Positions 20,438 through 29,682 are shown, numbered from the stretch's first letter. The stretch: DNA of 64,000 nt from an uncultured Bacteroidota bacterium (GCA_902523635.1 CABZAE010000005.1:1-64000); one strand, 5' to 3'. Made by a program: numbers and translations. Notes: generated from the letters alone by a model not told the origin.

Positions 20438-20463
20438 AAAAAACCTCCTCTATCTAGAGAAGG
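20438..20463 (-). terminator. Attenuator: intrinsic terminator hairpin in the ilv leader
   Basis: On the minus strand CCTTCTCTA, a GA loop and TAGAGGAGG form a 9-bp stem (one T-G pair), followed at once by six T (20443-20438). The T-run ends 10 bases before the ilvD ATG. The upstream neighbour is transcribed away, so no minus-strand gene needs a terminator here. The plus-strand reading has no T-run. The only sensible role is conditional termination of the ilv leader transcript. Confidence 0.82.
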
Positions 20464-20498
20464 ATATAATAACTAAATTAATATTTATTAATTATAAT

Positions 20499-20567
20499 TC
20501 AACAAATTTTATCATTATTTATAATTATAGGGTTAATTAATTGTATTTTTAGTGTAATTTTTTCCAT
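20499..20567 (-). CDS. ilv operon leader peptide (22 codons)
   Basis: A short open frame runs from ATG (20567-20565) to TGA (20501-20499), between the divergent aldehyde dehydrogenase gene and ilvD. It begins MEKITLKIQ and encodes 22 residues: seven Ile, including three consecutive (residues 14-16), two Leu and one Thr. The end of the frame is 35 bases upstream of the terminator stem. In classical attenuation, ribosome stalling at Ile codons when charged tRNA-Ile is scarce prevents the terminator from forming. Ile is common in AT-rich sequence, so composition alone would be weak; the Ile triplet, the terminator and the downstream ilv genes together make the case. I see an AT-only 7-bp stem (ATTAATA/TATTAAT) between them, but no strong antiterminator. 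Confidence 0.68.
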   Translation of the reverse strand: MEKITLKIQLINPIIINNDKIC

Positions 20568-20582
20568 TAGAATTCTAAAAAA

Positions 20583-21962
20583 ATGAAAAATATTTACTTA
20601 GAAATTTTTGATAAACAAAAAAAATTTTTTAGAAAAGGAATTTTAAATAATGTTGATTACAGAAAAGAGGCTCTCATAAGACTGAAAAGAGAGATAAAAA
20701 AAAATGAGAAAAGTATTCAAAAAGCTTTGCATGATGATTTAGGTAAATCCGAAGGTGAAAGTTTTTTAACAGAAATTCATTTTGTATATAATGAAATCAA
20801 TATTGCAACGAAAAACATAAAAAAATGGACAAAAAGAAAATCGGTCCGCTCATCACTTCTGAATTTTCCATCCTCTGATTACATTATTGCACAACCTTAT
20901 GGAAATACATTACACATTTCACCATGGAATTATCCATTTCAATTATCCATTTCACCATTAATCGGAGCAATTGCTGCAGGTAATACTGTTCTTTTAAAAC
21001 CCTCTGAATTTTCAATAGAAACCTCAAAAATTTTAGAGAAAATTTTACATAATGTTTTTGAAAGTGGGTTTGTAACTGTGATACAAGGTGGACCTGAAAC
21101 TGCATCCTCATTGTTGGATCTTAATTGGGACTATATATTTTTTACAGGAAGTGTTAAAATCGGAAAAATAGTTGCTACAAAAGCTGCTAAATTTTTAACT
21201 CCAACTACACTTGAGCTTGGAGGAAAAAACCCATGTGTGGTTGATCAAACTGCCTTAATTAAGACAACTGCAAAAAGAATTGTCTGGGGTAAGTTTATAA
21301 ACTGTGGACAAACGTGCATTGCACCAGATTTTATAATTGTTCACAAAAAAATCAAGAACGAGCTATTAGATGAAATGATTAATCAAATAAAAAAATTATT
21401 TGGTAACAATCATAAAAATTCCAATTCCTACGGACGGATAATTAGCAAAAAACATCTTATGTATCTAAAATCATTAATCAAAAATGAAAAAATATTATAT
21501 GGTGGAGAATTTGATATAAATGAAAAGTTTTTTGAACCAACTATTGTTGAAATAAATGACCTAGGATGTAAAGTTATGGAGGGTGAAATTTTTGGTCCCA
21601 TCCTACCCCTATATACATATACTGATTTTAATGAAGTTGATAAAATTGTTGAAAAATATAAAAACCCCTTAGCTCTCTATATTTTTACTAATAATAGATC
21701 GTTTGGTGAAAAATTTTTACACAAACACAGTTTTGGTGGAGGAGCAGTAAATGATACTGTGGTTCAAATAATAAACGATAAACTTCCTTTTGGAGGAATA
21801 GGTAACAGCGGGATGGGGAAATATCATGGAGAAAGCACATTTAACACTTTTTCTCATTTTAAACCTTACATATCAAAACCTCTTTGGATAGATATTCCTT
21901 TAAGATATCCTCCTTTTGACAAAAAACTTAAGCTTATCAAAAAAGTTTTGAATTCAATCTGA
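20583..21962 (+). CDS. Aldehyde dehydrogenase (class 3, fatty/aromatic aldehyde type)
   Basis: A 459-residue ALDH of the short class 3 group, which lacks the N-terminal extension of other ALDHs. Catalytic Cys245 lies in NCGQTCIAPD and Glu211 in LELGGKNP. The cofactor segment SPWNYPFQL is at about 113-121 and FTGS at 187-190. The C-terminal part shows NDTVVQIINDKLPFGGIGNSGMG, characteristic of the group, and a hydrophobic tail that may touch the membrane. It oxidises medium or long-chain aldehydes to acids with NAD(P). It is divergent from the ilv operon. A DUF2141 gene follows after 12 bases. Confidence 0.88.
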   Translation: MKNIYLEIFDKQKKFFRKGILNNVDYRKEALIRLKREIKKNEKSIQKALHDDLGKSEGESFLTEIHFVYNEINIATKNIKKWTKRKSVRSSLLNFPSSDYIIAQPYGNTLHISPWNYPFQLSISPLIGAIAAGNTVLLKPSEFSIETSKILEKILHNVFESGFVTVIQGGPETASSLLDLNWDYIFFTGSVKIGKIVATKAAKFLTPTTLELGGKNPCVVDQTALIKTTAKRIVWGKFINCGQTCIAPDFIIVHKKIKNELLDEMINQIKKLFGNNHKNSNSYGRIISKKHLMYLKSLIKNEKILYGGEFDINEKFFEPTIVEINDLGCKVMEGEIFGPILPLYTYTDFNEVDKIVEKYKNPLALYIFTNNRSFGEKFLHKHSFGGGAVNDTVVQIINDKLPFGGIGNSGMGKYHGESTFNTFSHFKPYISKPLWIDIPLRYPPFDKKLKLIKKVLNSI

Positions 21963-21974
21963 TAGGTCTGTAAA

Positions 21975-22409
21975 ATGTTAAAACTTTTATTTTATTTAAG
22001 TTTCGTGATTTTTTTTTGGGAAAAAGATCCATCATTCTTTAAAGATTATAATTTAAAAATTATCATTTCTAACATTCAGTATTCAGGAAAAATTTATTTT
22101 GCCCTTTATGATAGTGCAGAAAATTTTAATTCACCTGATGAATCTGTAGACAAAATGAAATTAGCAATTAGAGAAATGGTTCAGGTTGGTGAACATGAAA
22201 TCAATTTAAAATTAGATGAAGGTTATTACGGAATCAAAATTTACGTAGATAAAAATTTGAATGAGAAATTCGACACTAATTTTTTTGGTCTTCCTAAAGA
22301 ACAGTTTGGGTTTTCAAATAATGTAATTGGTCTTGTTGGACCACCAACATTTGAAAAATCGATGATATATGTTTCAAGGAATGAAACTATTAATATAATA
22401 CTTAGATAA
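21975..22409 (+). CDS. DUF2141 domain protein
   Basis: A 144-residue protein with an N-terminal hydrophobic segment (signal peptide or anchor, about residues 1-15) followed by a DUF2141 beta-sandwich: LKIIISNIQYSGKIYFALYD, then a central loop, and GYYGIKIYVDKNLNEKFDTNFFGLPKEQFGFS. The motif D-x-N-x-N/D-x-K-x-D-T-N-x-x-G-x-P-x-E is typical of the family and resembles a calcium-binding loop. Probably periplasmic or surface exposed. Function unknown. The stop is immediately followed by the nitroreductase ATG, so the genes are likely co-transcribed with the upstream aldehyde dehydrogenase. Confidence 0.82.
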   Translation: MLKLLFYLSFVIFFWEKDPSFFKDYNLKIIISNIQYSGKIYFALYDSAENFNSPDESVDKMKLAIREMVQVGEHEINLKLDEGYYGIKIYVDKNLNEKFDTNFFGLPKEQFGFSNNVIGLVGPPTFEKSMIYVSRNETINIILR

Positions 22410-23120
22410 ATGATTACAGAAACAATAAAAAAAAGACGTTCAGTTAGAAAGTTCTCCAATAAAAAAATTTCAGATAAATTAGTAAAAGATTGTATTCTAA
22501 ATGCTACGCTTGCTCCAAACAGTAGTAATTTACAGCTTTGGGAATTTTTTCACATAACTGATTCAAATGTTCTGCATAATTTAAGGAAAGCGTGCTTATC
22601 GCAGAATGCTGCAAAAACTGCTAAACAAATGGTTGTAATTGTTACAAGAAAAGATCTTTGGAGATCAAGATCAAAATCGAATATTAAGTTTTTATTTAAA
22701 GAATTTAAAAATGGCTCTATTTCTAAAAAAAGTCATGAAAAAGCAAAAACTTATTACAATAGAATAGTCCCTCTTTTATATTCAGAGTTTTTTGGACTTC
22801 TAAGTTTGATCAGATTTTTTCTCGCGCAATTAGTTGGTCTTTTCAGACCAATATACCGGCAAGTAACTTTTATTGATAAAAGGATTATTGCTCACAAGAG
22901 TGCAGCATTAGCTGCCCAGAACTTCATGCTAAGCATGTCATATTTTGGTTATGATACTTGTCCTATGGAGGGTTCGGACACACTCAGAGTTAAAAAAATT
23001 TTAAAACTTTCATCAGAATCTGAGATTAATATGATAATTGCTTGTGGAATTGAAAGTCATGACGGAGTATACAGCAAAAGATTTAGAGTTCCATTTGAAA
23101 ATGTTTATAATTATATTTAA
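22410..23120 (+). CDS. Nitroreductase family flavoprotein
   Basis: A 236-residue FMN-dependent oxidoreductase of the nitroreductase fold. The N-terminal ETIKKRRSVRKFSNKKI is the FMN phosphate-binding signature; LAPNSSNLQLWEF gives the second FMN contact, and the C-terminal MIIACGIESHDGVYSKRFRVPFENV is typical. The middle contains a 60-residue insertion with a hydrophobic helix (FFGLLSLIRFFLAQLVGLF), which could be a membrane-associated or substrate-covering element. The substrate is unknown. The ATG directly follows the DUF2141 stop. A flavin reductase gene follows after 12 bases, so the two flavoenzymes might work together, which is inference. Confidence 0.85.
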   Translation: MITETIKKRRSVRKFSNKKISDKLVKDCILNATLAPNSSNLQLWEFFHITDSNVLHNLRKACLSQNAAKTAKQMVVIVTRKDLWRSRSKSNIKFLFKEFKNGSISKKSHEKAKTYYNRIVPLLYSEFFGLLSLIRFFLAQLVGLFRPIYRQVTFIDKRIIAHKSAALAAQNFMLSMSYFGYDTCPMEGSDTLRVKKILKLSSESEINMIIACGIESHDGVYSKRFRVPFENVYNYI

Positions 23121-23132
23121 CCAAAAGAAATT

Positions 23133-23609
23133 TTGAATAAAGAAACTTTTAAAAGAATTTGTGGAAATTACGTTACAGGTGTAACTGTTATTTGTTCAAA
23201 AAAAAATGGGCAAGATTTTGGTTTTACAGCAAATTCCTTCACATCAGTGTCTCTGGATCCACTACTAATACTTTTCTGTTTACATAAAGATGCGAAATCA
23301 AACTATGCATTATCACTAAAAAATAAATTTATTGTGAATATTTTATCCGATAAACAATCAAAAATATGTCACATATTTTCAGACCCTAATTTGGATCATA
23401 ATGATAGGTTTAAAATGATTGATTCAACCGAATCGAAAAATGGTATTAAAATAATCTCAGAATCTGTTGCTTGGATTGAATGTGACGTAAATGAAAAAAT
23501 CGATGCTGGTGATCATTACATCTACCTTGGTAAAGTCATAGATGGCAAGACAATTTCTAAGAAAAACCCATTGGTTTATCATAAAAGTAAAATAAAAAAG
23601 ATCATTTAA
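23133..23609 (+). CDS. Flavin reductase-like domain protein
   Basis: A 158-residue protein of the flavin reductase fold (FMN-binding split barrel). Family motifs are FKRICGNYVTGVTVI, GFTANSFTSVSLDPLLILFCL and the strand KFIVNILSDKQ, then GDHYIYLGKVIDG near the C-terminus. Such proteins reduce FMN or FAD with NAD(P)H for a partner oxygenase, or simply bind flavin. The start is a TTG at 23133; no ATG lies before the conserved first helix. It overlaps the convergent dsbD gene by 8 bases. Confidence 0.85.
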   Translation: MNKETFKRICGNYVTGVTVICSKKNGQDFGFTANSFTSVSLDPLLILFCLHKDAKSNYALSLKNKFIVNILSDKQSKICHIFSDPNLDHNDRFKMIDSTESKNGIKIISESVAWIECDVNEKIDAGDHYIYLGKVIDGKTISKKNPLVYHKSKIKKII

Positions 23610-25560
23610 TTCTTCTAAGACCTTCCTCGAGCCAGTTTAAGTATATGTCTTTTGAAGTGTATTGTATAGGCTTATTTAATATTGTTAAATCATTATCTAG
23701 TAAAACATAAAAGGGTTGAGAGGCACTTTTAAAATTTAGTGCTTGAAACGTTGCTGCCTTTTGACCAACGGTCTCTATTAATTTAATTTTGCCAGATTCA
23801 TAGGTTAATTCAAGCTTGTCTTCATCTTTCAATTCTTTCCTATCATCAACATAAAGAGATATCAAAACATATTTATTGTCAATCAAATCATAAATTTTCG
23901 GATCAGTCCAAACATTTTCTTCAACACGCCTACAATTTATACAAGCCCATCCAGTAAAGTCAAGAAGAATGGGTTTGTCATTTTTTTGTGCATAATCCAA
24001 ACCTTTATTGAAATCCTTGAAACAATTTAAATTTAGTGGACAATCGGTTTTTGATGGATAGATACTATAAAATGAAGGGGGAGTAAATCCACTTAGCAAC
24101 CTGGCACTTGTTGATCCACCAGGAAAAATAGCAGGAACTAAATAAATTGCAAAAACTAAACAAAATAATGATAAAGAAAAATTAATTTTATTCCTATTCA
24201 GTGTAGCAGATTCATGTGGAAACTTATACACTCCAAATAAGTATAGGAACAATAAAAAAGAAATTACAATCCATATTCCTATATAAATCTCTCTTCTCAA
24301 TAACCCCCAGTTTTGGACCAAATCAGCATTGGATAAAAACTTAAACGCAAATGCCAGCTCAAAGAACCCTAAAATCACTTTAAAAGTATTCATCCATCTA
24401 CCCGATTTAGGTAAAGAAAGTAACATTTTTGGAAAAAAAGCAAATAAAGTAAATGGTAAAGCTAACGCCAACCCAAATCCAAGCATACCCATTGAAAGTT
24501 GGATTGCACCACCTTGAGAAGTTATTGTTCCAACAAGTAAAGTACCTAAAATTGGACCAGTACAAGAAAATGACACCAATACCAAAGTCAAAGCCATAAA
24601 GAAAACACCAACAAAGCCGCCAAATGAATTGGATTTGGAATCAATTGTATTGATCAAAGAGGATGGTATACTTAAGTCATAAAAACCAAAGAAAGAAAAT
24701 GCGAAGAATATAAAAATAAGAAAGAAAACAACATTTAAAAATGCATTAGTCGATATTGTATTTAACACCTCAGGATCAATTGTTTCAACAAAATGAAAAG
24801 GAAGGCTAATTAATAGAAAAATTGAAACTATGAAAAATCCATAGATAACAGCATAAAATGATGAATCTGATTTTTCTTTATTATTAAAAAAAGAAACGGT
24901 AAGTGGAATCATGGGAAATACACATGGAGTCAGCAAAGCCAAAAAACCTCCAAGAAAACCAAGAATGATAAGATCAATTAAATTATTTCCAGATGAAACC
25001 ATATTGGAGGACTTGTCATCAAGGTATTCGGTATTTTTAAGGTTGATCAAAAGAGGATTTGCTTCATTGGGAGACAATTTTGATAAGTCATCATTTGTAA
25101 TGCTTACAGAAGATCCATCCAAATTAAATTCTAAATCAGATTCTCTAAAAATACAAACTGAATCATCACATGCTTGATAAGCTATTTTACCAAATATTTT
25201 TTTTAAATTTTTGTTATTAATTTTTATATTTTGAGTGAATGAATTTTTTTCGACAAAATAAGTTTGATCTAAACCGAATATTGGATCAAATTTTGTTATA
25301 GTTGGACTTTCAATTACATTTCCGGTTATTTCATAGTCATTAGCATTTGTAATATTTAGGATTATCTCTGTTGGTATTGCACCACCTTCCTCAATATAGA
25401 TTGAATAAAGACGCCAATTTTCCTCAATTTCACCATTAATTATCAGTTGATAATTATCGTTAGAAAGCTTATTTACTTCTGTAACGAATTTAATTGGATT
25501 TTGGGCATTTATAATCTGACAGATTATAATTAAAAAAAGGTATTTAAAAAGTTTAATCAT
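23602..25560 (-). CDS. dsbD: Thiol:disulfide interchange protein DsbD
   Basis: A 652-residue inner-membrane protein that carries electrons from cytoplasmic thioredoxin to the periplasm. It has an N-terminal signal peptide ending near INAQN and a periplasmic immunoglobulin-like alpha domain to about residue 185 (with YQACDDSVC). About eight membrane helices follow, with the redox Cys pair in LTPCVFPMIP and SFSCTGPILG. The C-terminal thioredoxin domain carries WACINCRRVEENVW (Cys-x-x-Cys near residue 540). The full three-module architecture is intact. It likely reduces periplasmic thiol proteins such as the TlpA-like protein encoded at 50346. The gene starts four bases before the end of tilS. 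Confidence 0.93.
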   Translation of the reverse strand: MIKLFKYLFLIIICQIINAQNPIKFVTEVNKLSNDNYQLIINGEIEENWRLYSIYIEEGGAIPTEIILNITNANDYEITGNVIESPTITKFDPIFGLDQTYFVEKNSFTQNIKINNKNLKKIFGKIAYQACDDSVCIFRESDLEFNLDGSSVSITNDDLSKLSPNEANPLLINLKNTEYLDDKSSNMVSSGNNLIDLIILGFLGGFLALLTPCVFPMIPLTVSFFNNKEKSDSSFYAVIYGFFIVSIFLLISLPFHFVETIDPEVLNTISTNAFLNVVFFLIFIFFAFSFFGFYDLSIPSSLINTIDSKSNSFGGFVGVFFMALTLVLVSFSCTGPILGTLLVGTITSQGGAIQLSMGMLGFGLALALPFTLFAFFPKMLLSLPKSGRWMNTFKVILGFFELAFAFKFLSNADLVQNWGLLRREIYIGIWIVISFLLFLYLFGVYKFPHESATLNRNKINFSLSLFCLVFAIYLVPAIFPGGSTSARLLSGFTPPSFYSIYPSKTDCPLNLNCFKDFNKGLDYAQKNDKPILLDFTGWACINCRRVEENVWTDPKIYDLIDNKYVLISLYVDDRKELKDEDKLELTYESGKIKLIETVGQKAATFQALNFKSASQPFYVLLDNDLTILNKPIQYTSKDIYLNWLEEGLRRIK

Positions 25561-26831
25561 GAAACTTCAATTTTCATGTTTGACTTATTTGTTTTAGAAT
25601 ATCTTCTATCTGTCCTTCTGCCAACAATCCACATAATTTCATTTTTATTACATAATAACCACTGTTGTTCTTTATCAAATTTTGACATTTTTTCATCTTT
25701 GTAGTACTTAGAAATTAATTTTTTTCCTTCCATTCCATTAGGATAAAAAACATCACCTTTTTTAAACTTTCTTAAAATTAAAGGAAATTCTATGTCGATC
25801 CTGTTCAAATAGAAACATGTTTTGGTTGCTTTACTATTAAAATCCCCTTTTTCAAATTTAATATTAATTGGGTGATCTATTCCACTTTCATGAATTTCAA
25901 AATAACATTCAGGATTATCAATTTTTTCTTGGACAATAAGATTTGAGCGATTACTTAAAATTTGGTGTGACTTTGACTCGATCATTTTTCCAGTTGTTGC
26001 GTTACACAAATCAATTATTTGGTTTTTATCATTAAACCCAAAATCTTTAAATATGTAATGCAAAGTACTTTGATTTTCTATTAAAAAATTTTTAGGAAAC
26101 AAGATATTACCATTTTTATCACGAAATAGAGTTTCACTTTTAATTTTTTTAGTATGTTCATTTATAATGTAATTAGCATCTTTTAGAAAATCTTTAGTTT
26201 TTTTGAAAGCATTTGTAAAATCAGGGTTTATTTGTTTAAAAACAGGAATGATTTCATTTCTAATTTTATTTCTAACATAATCACTTGATTTGTTTGAGGA
26301 ATCTTCTCTCCATTCAATTTTATTTTTGCTTGCAAAACTAAATATTTGAGATTTTGAAAAAATTAACATTGGACGTATTGTATTTCCATTAATGTTTTTT
26401 AAACCCACTAAGCCTTGAATTCCAGTTGATCTCGTAAGATTTATAAAAAATGTTTCTATGGAATCATCCAAATGATGTGCTGTTAAAACATATTTCATTT
26501 TTTCTTTCAAAAGTAATTCATCAAACCATTTGTATCTCAATTCTCGTGCCGCCATTTGGGTTGAATGTTTTTTTATTGAGGTTTTGAAAGATTTGGAGTA
26601 AAATTTAATCCCAATTTTCAATGCAAGACTTTTAACAAATTTTTCATCTTCATCACTTTCTTTTCCCCTTAATTTAAAATTACAATGTGCAATTGAGAAC
26701 TTTAATTTCAATTGTTTTAAAAGATGTACTAAAACAACACTATCCAAACCCCCACTTACTGCAACAAGTAAATGACCATTCCATAAAAAAGGTAAATTTT
26801 CTTTTATGTGTTCATTAAATTCAGTCAACAT
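25557..26831 (-). CDS. tilS: tRNA(Ile)-lysidine synthase
   Basis: A 424-residue enzyme that converts cytidine 34 of the tRNA-Ile (CAU) to lysidine so that it reads AUA, which is essential in an AT-rich genome full of ATA codons. The PP-loop motif SGGLDS is at residues 26-31 (VAVSGGLDSVVLVHLL), with AHCNFKLRGKESDEDE and YVLTAHHLDDSIETF following. The C-terminal substrate-binding domain includes RKFKKGDVFYPNGM. The family-typical LSKYYKDEKMS appears as KLISKYYKDEKMSKFD. Length is usual for Bacteroidetes. It lies between pabB (38 bases upstream) and dsbD (4-base overlap). Confidence 0.94.
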   Translation of the reverse strand: MLTEFNEHIKENLPFLWNGHLLVAVSGGLDSVVLVHLLKQLKLKFSIAHCNFKLRGKESDEDEKFVKSLALKIGIKFYSKSFKTSIKKHSTQMAARELRYKWFDELLLKEKMKYVLTAHHLDDSIETFFINLTRSTGIQGLVGLKNINGNTIRPMLIFSKSQIFSFASKNKIEWREDSSNKSSDYVRNKIRNEIIPVFKQINPDFTNAFKKTKDFLKDANYIINEHTKKIKSETLFRDKNGNILFPKNFLIENQSTLHYIFKDFGFNDKNQIIDLCNATTGKMIESKSHQILSNRSNLIVQEKIDNPECYFEIHESGIDHPINIKFEKGDFNSKATKTCFYLNRIDIEFPLILRKFKKGDVFYPNGMEGKKLISKYYKDEKMSKFDKEQQWLLCNKNEIMWIVGRRTDRRYSKTNKSNMKIEVS

Positions 26832-26869
26832 AATTATTAGTAATAATACATTTTATTTCTTTTAAAAAA

Positions 26870-28156
26870 CTAGTCAAAAATAGAAATCATTGGTTTTGCT
26901 TTTAACAAACATTCATCATACTCATATTCAGGGATAGAACTGGATGTAATTGCACTTCCCACATGAAATGACAATAATTTTTTTTGAGAATCGTATAAAA
27001 GCGATCTAATTACTACGTTGAAATCAAAATTTCCATTTGGTTGTATATATCCGATAGACCCACTATATACTCCCCTTTTTGATAGCTCTAAATCATCAAT
27101 AATCTTAAGAGCTTCAACTTTAGGGGCACCTGTCATACTTCCCATGGGAAATGTGGATTCTAATACATCAATTATTGTTTTTTGATTATCCAATTTAGAT
27201 TCTACAGTTGATATCATCTGATTGACTTGTTTGAATGGATAAACTTTACATAATTCGGTTACCTTAACAGAACCAGGTACTGAAAATTTTGAAAGATCGT
27301 TCCTAACTAAATCAACAATCATTATATTTTCTGCTCTTTCCTTGGGATCATTAACTAAAGAGCATCTAATTTTTAAATCATTTTTTTCAATAGGATCACG
27401 TTTTGCCGTTCCTTTTATGGGTTGACTAATTATTTTTTTTCCTGTTTTTTTTATAAATCTTTCAGGTGAAGAGGAAATTAAGAAGAAGTTTTTATCTCTA
27501 AAAAAACCACTCATTGGTGATTTAGAGATTTTATTCAGTTTTCTAAAAACACTTTCAGGATCTATTTCTTTTCCTCTTGCAATCCATTCCATACAAAAAT
27601 TAACTTCATATATGTCACCCCTTTTTATATGGGACAATATTTTATTTATTTTTTTTATGTAATCAAGCCTTGTCAGTTGTGGTGAAAAATTAATTTTCTT
27701 ATTTTTCACTTTATTATTGCGTAATTGAATTGAATTTATGTGATTCCAATCAATTAAAATGTCTTCTTCACTTAAATAGTGTGCTTCAATTGTATGGGAC
27801 TTTATAATCCATATTTTTTTTGGCTGAAAAAAAAATAAATTAGGTGTTTTAAAAGTTGTACTATTTTTACTACTTAAATCTTCAATCTCGTTTTTTAGAT
27901 CATAAGACAAAAAGCCAAAAATCCAATCATTTACTTTAGAGATAAAACCATCAAGTTTTTTAAATGAATTTTCGGTTGTAAATGGAATTTTATCAATTAC
28001 TCCTGCTGCTAAAATACTTTCAATATCACCTTCTCTATTTTTGTATTCATTTGAGTCTAAATAAATATATGTTTTGAATGATTTGGACCACAAAAGAATT
28101 TTTTCTTTAAATGTAACACTATCATCTACTTTGAAAGATTTTACAATTCTGGTCAA
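26870..28156 (-). CDS. pabB: Aminodeoxychorismate synthase component I
   Basis: A 428-residue chorismate-binding enzyme. The PIKGTAKRDP motif near residue 245 carries the lysine that marks PabB (aminodeoxychorismate synthase), where TrpE has PIAGT. Other motifs are YEVNFCMEWIA, SSPERFIK, MIVDLVRNDLSK, STFPMGSMTGAPK and the C-terminal YSGSIGYI with VGSAITSSS. The enzyme makes 4-amino-4-deoxychorismate for folate synthesis with a glutamine amidotransferase partner that is not in this window. No fused PabC domain is seen. The start ATG at 28156 is reasonable. Located 13 bases after lpd on the same strand. Confidence 0.9.
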   Translation of the reverse strand: MTRIVKSFKVDDSVTFKEKILLWSKSFKTYIYLDSNEYKNREGDIESILAAGVIDKIPFTTENSFKKLDGFISKVNDWIFGFLSYDLKNEIEDLSSKNSTTFKTPNLFFFQPKKIWIIKSHTIEAHYLSEEDILIDWNHINSIQLRNNKVKNKKINFSPQLTRLDYIKKINKILSHIKRGDIYEVNFCMEWIARGKEIDPESVFRKLNKISKSPMSGFFRDKNFFLISSSPERFIKKTGKKIISQPIKGTAKRDPIEKNDLKIRCSLVNDPKERAENIMIVDLVRNDLSKFSVPGSVKVTELCKVYPFKQVNQMISTVESKLDNQKTIIDVLESTFPMGSMTGAPKVEALKIIDDLELSKRGVYSGSIGYIQPNGNFDFNVVIRSLLYDSQKKLLSFHVGSAITSSSIPEYEYDECLLKAKPMISIFD

Positions 28157-28169
28157 TGTGCTGATTAAT

Positions 28170-29573
28170 TTATATGTGTAATGGTCTATCTTCAGTTGCA
28201 GCCAATGCTGCTTCCTTAATTGCTTCTGCGTATGTAGGATGAGAATGACTCATCCTAGAAACATCCTCTGCGGAGGCTCTAAACTCCATGGCTGTAACAG
28301 CTTCTGCTATAAGGTCTGCTGCTCTAGCTCCAACGATGTGAACACCAAGAATTTCATCTGTCTTCTGTTCCGCTAGAATCTTAACAAATCCGTCTAGGTC
28401 CATGCTTGCTCGAGATCTACCAAGAGCTCTCATAGGGAATTGACCCTTTTTGTAATTAATTCCCTCTTTCATTAATTGTTCCTCGGTTTTCCCTACTGAA
28501 GCAACTTCAGGCCATGTATATATAACATTTGGGATCAAATTATAATCAATATGCGGTTTTTGATTAGAAAATATTTCTGCTACTAAAACTCCTTCCTCTT
28601 CCGCCTTGTGAGCCAGCATTGGACCCTTAATGACATCTCCAATTGCATAAATATTTTCTACTTTAGTTTGTAACTTCTCATTTACATTAATTTTTCCATT
28701 CTTCTCAGGAATAATACCAATATTTTCAAGTCCCAATCCATCTGTGTAAGCTCTCCTACCAACGGAAACCAGACAATAATCACCTTCAAAAGTCACCTTT
28801 TTGGAGTCTGGGTCAAGTGCATCTACGATAACATTGGGACCGATATTTTCAATGTTTTTAACTTCATGAGATAAATAGAATTTAATTTTTTGTTTTTTAA
28901 AAATCTTTATCAATTCTTTAGAAACTGCAGAATCCATGAATGGAGTTATTTTATCTGAATATTCAATAATTTCAACATGGCTTCCGAGTCTGGAATAAAC
29001 TTGACCCAACTCTAAACCTATAACTCCAGCTCCAATAATTAGTAGTTTTTTGGGAATTTCTTTTAAATCAAGTGCTTCAGTGGATGTAATTATTCTTTTC
29101 TTATCAATATTTACAAAGGGCAATAATGCTGGTTTTGATCCGGTAGCAATAACGGCTTTATCAAATTTAACTAAATCAGAACCTTCATCTTTTTCTATTC
29201 TTATCGTTTCATTATCAACGAAAGATCCATGACCGTGTAATACATTAATGTTATTTTTTTTCATCAAAAAATCAATTCCTTTAGTTGTTTGATCAACAAC
29301 ACTTTTTTTTCTTGAGATCATTTGATCAAAGTCTATGCTTAGGTTTCCATCAAAATTTATCCCGTGGGTTTGGAAATGATTCTTGGCATCATAATAATGG
29401 TGAGATGAATCAAGCAGGGATTTTGAAGGTATACAACCTACGTTAAGACACGTCCCTCCAAGAGAATTATATTTTTCAACCAATGCTGTTTTAAAACCTA
29501 GTTGTGAGCACCTAATTGCACAAACATAACCCCCGGGGCCAGAACCAATTACAACTACATCAAATTTAGTCAT
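28170..29573 (-). CDS. lpdA: Dihydrolipoyl dehydrogenase
   Basis: A 467-residue FAD flavoprotein, the E3 component of 2-oxo-acid dehydrogenase complexes. The N-terminal FAD motif VVIGSGPGGYVCAIR is followed by the redox disulfide in GGTCLNVGCIPSK, the NAD motif LLIIGAGVIGLELG, AIGDVIKGPMLAHKAEEEG and the catalytic His-Glu in SHSHPTYAEAIKEAA. Full length and no missing residue. First gene of a probable lpd-pabB-tilS-dsbD run on the minus strand. It is divergent from the nhaC-like gene across 109 bases in which I see no clear promoter box. Confidence 0.95.
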   Translation of the reverse strand: MTKFDVVVIGSGPGGYVCAIRCSQLGFKTALVEKYNSLGGTCLNVGCIPSKSLLDSSHHYYDAKNHFQTHGINFDGNLSIDFDQMISRKKSVVDQTTKGIDFLMKKNNINVLHGHGSFVDNETIRIEKDEGSDLVKFDKAVIATGSKPALLPFVNIDKKRIITSTEALDLKEIPKKLLIIGAGVIGLELGQVYSRLGSHVEIIEYSDKITPFMDSAVSKELIKIFKKQKIKFYLSHEVKNIENIGPNVIVDALDPDSKKVTFEGDYCLVSVGRRAYTDGLGLENIGIIPEKNGKINVNEKLQTKVENIYAIGDVIKGPMLAHKAEEEGVLVAEIFSNQKPHIDYNLIPNVIYTWPEVASVGKTEEQLMKEGINYKKGQFPMRALGRSRASMDLDGFVKILAEQKTDEILGVHIVGARAADLIAEAVTAMEFRASAEDVSRMSHSHPTYAEAIKEAALAATEDRPLHI

Positions 29574-29682
29574 CTTTTTTTTTTCAAAAATACAAATGTT
29601 TTATCGTAAATTATAAATAGTATTCTACATTATTAAGTAGTTTTTTAACAAGAATATTATATTAGCAGATTATAATAACCCT

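Noticed and set aside
20428-20439. TTG start of ilvD at 20439
   Set aside because: The codon lies in the T-run of the terminator hairpin, and an ATG four codons later is a better start; the extra residues are not conserved.
24911-25177. Open frame of 88 codons antisense to dsbD
   Set aside because: No family resemblance, and the sense strand carries the DsbD domain with all its motifs.
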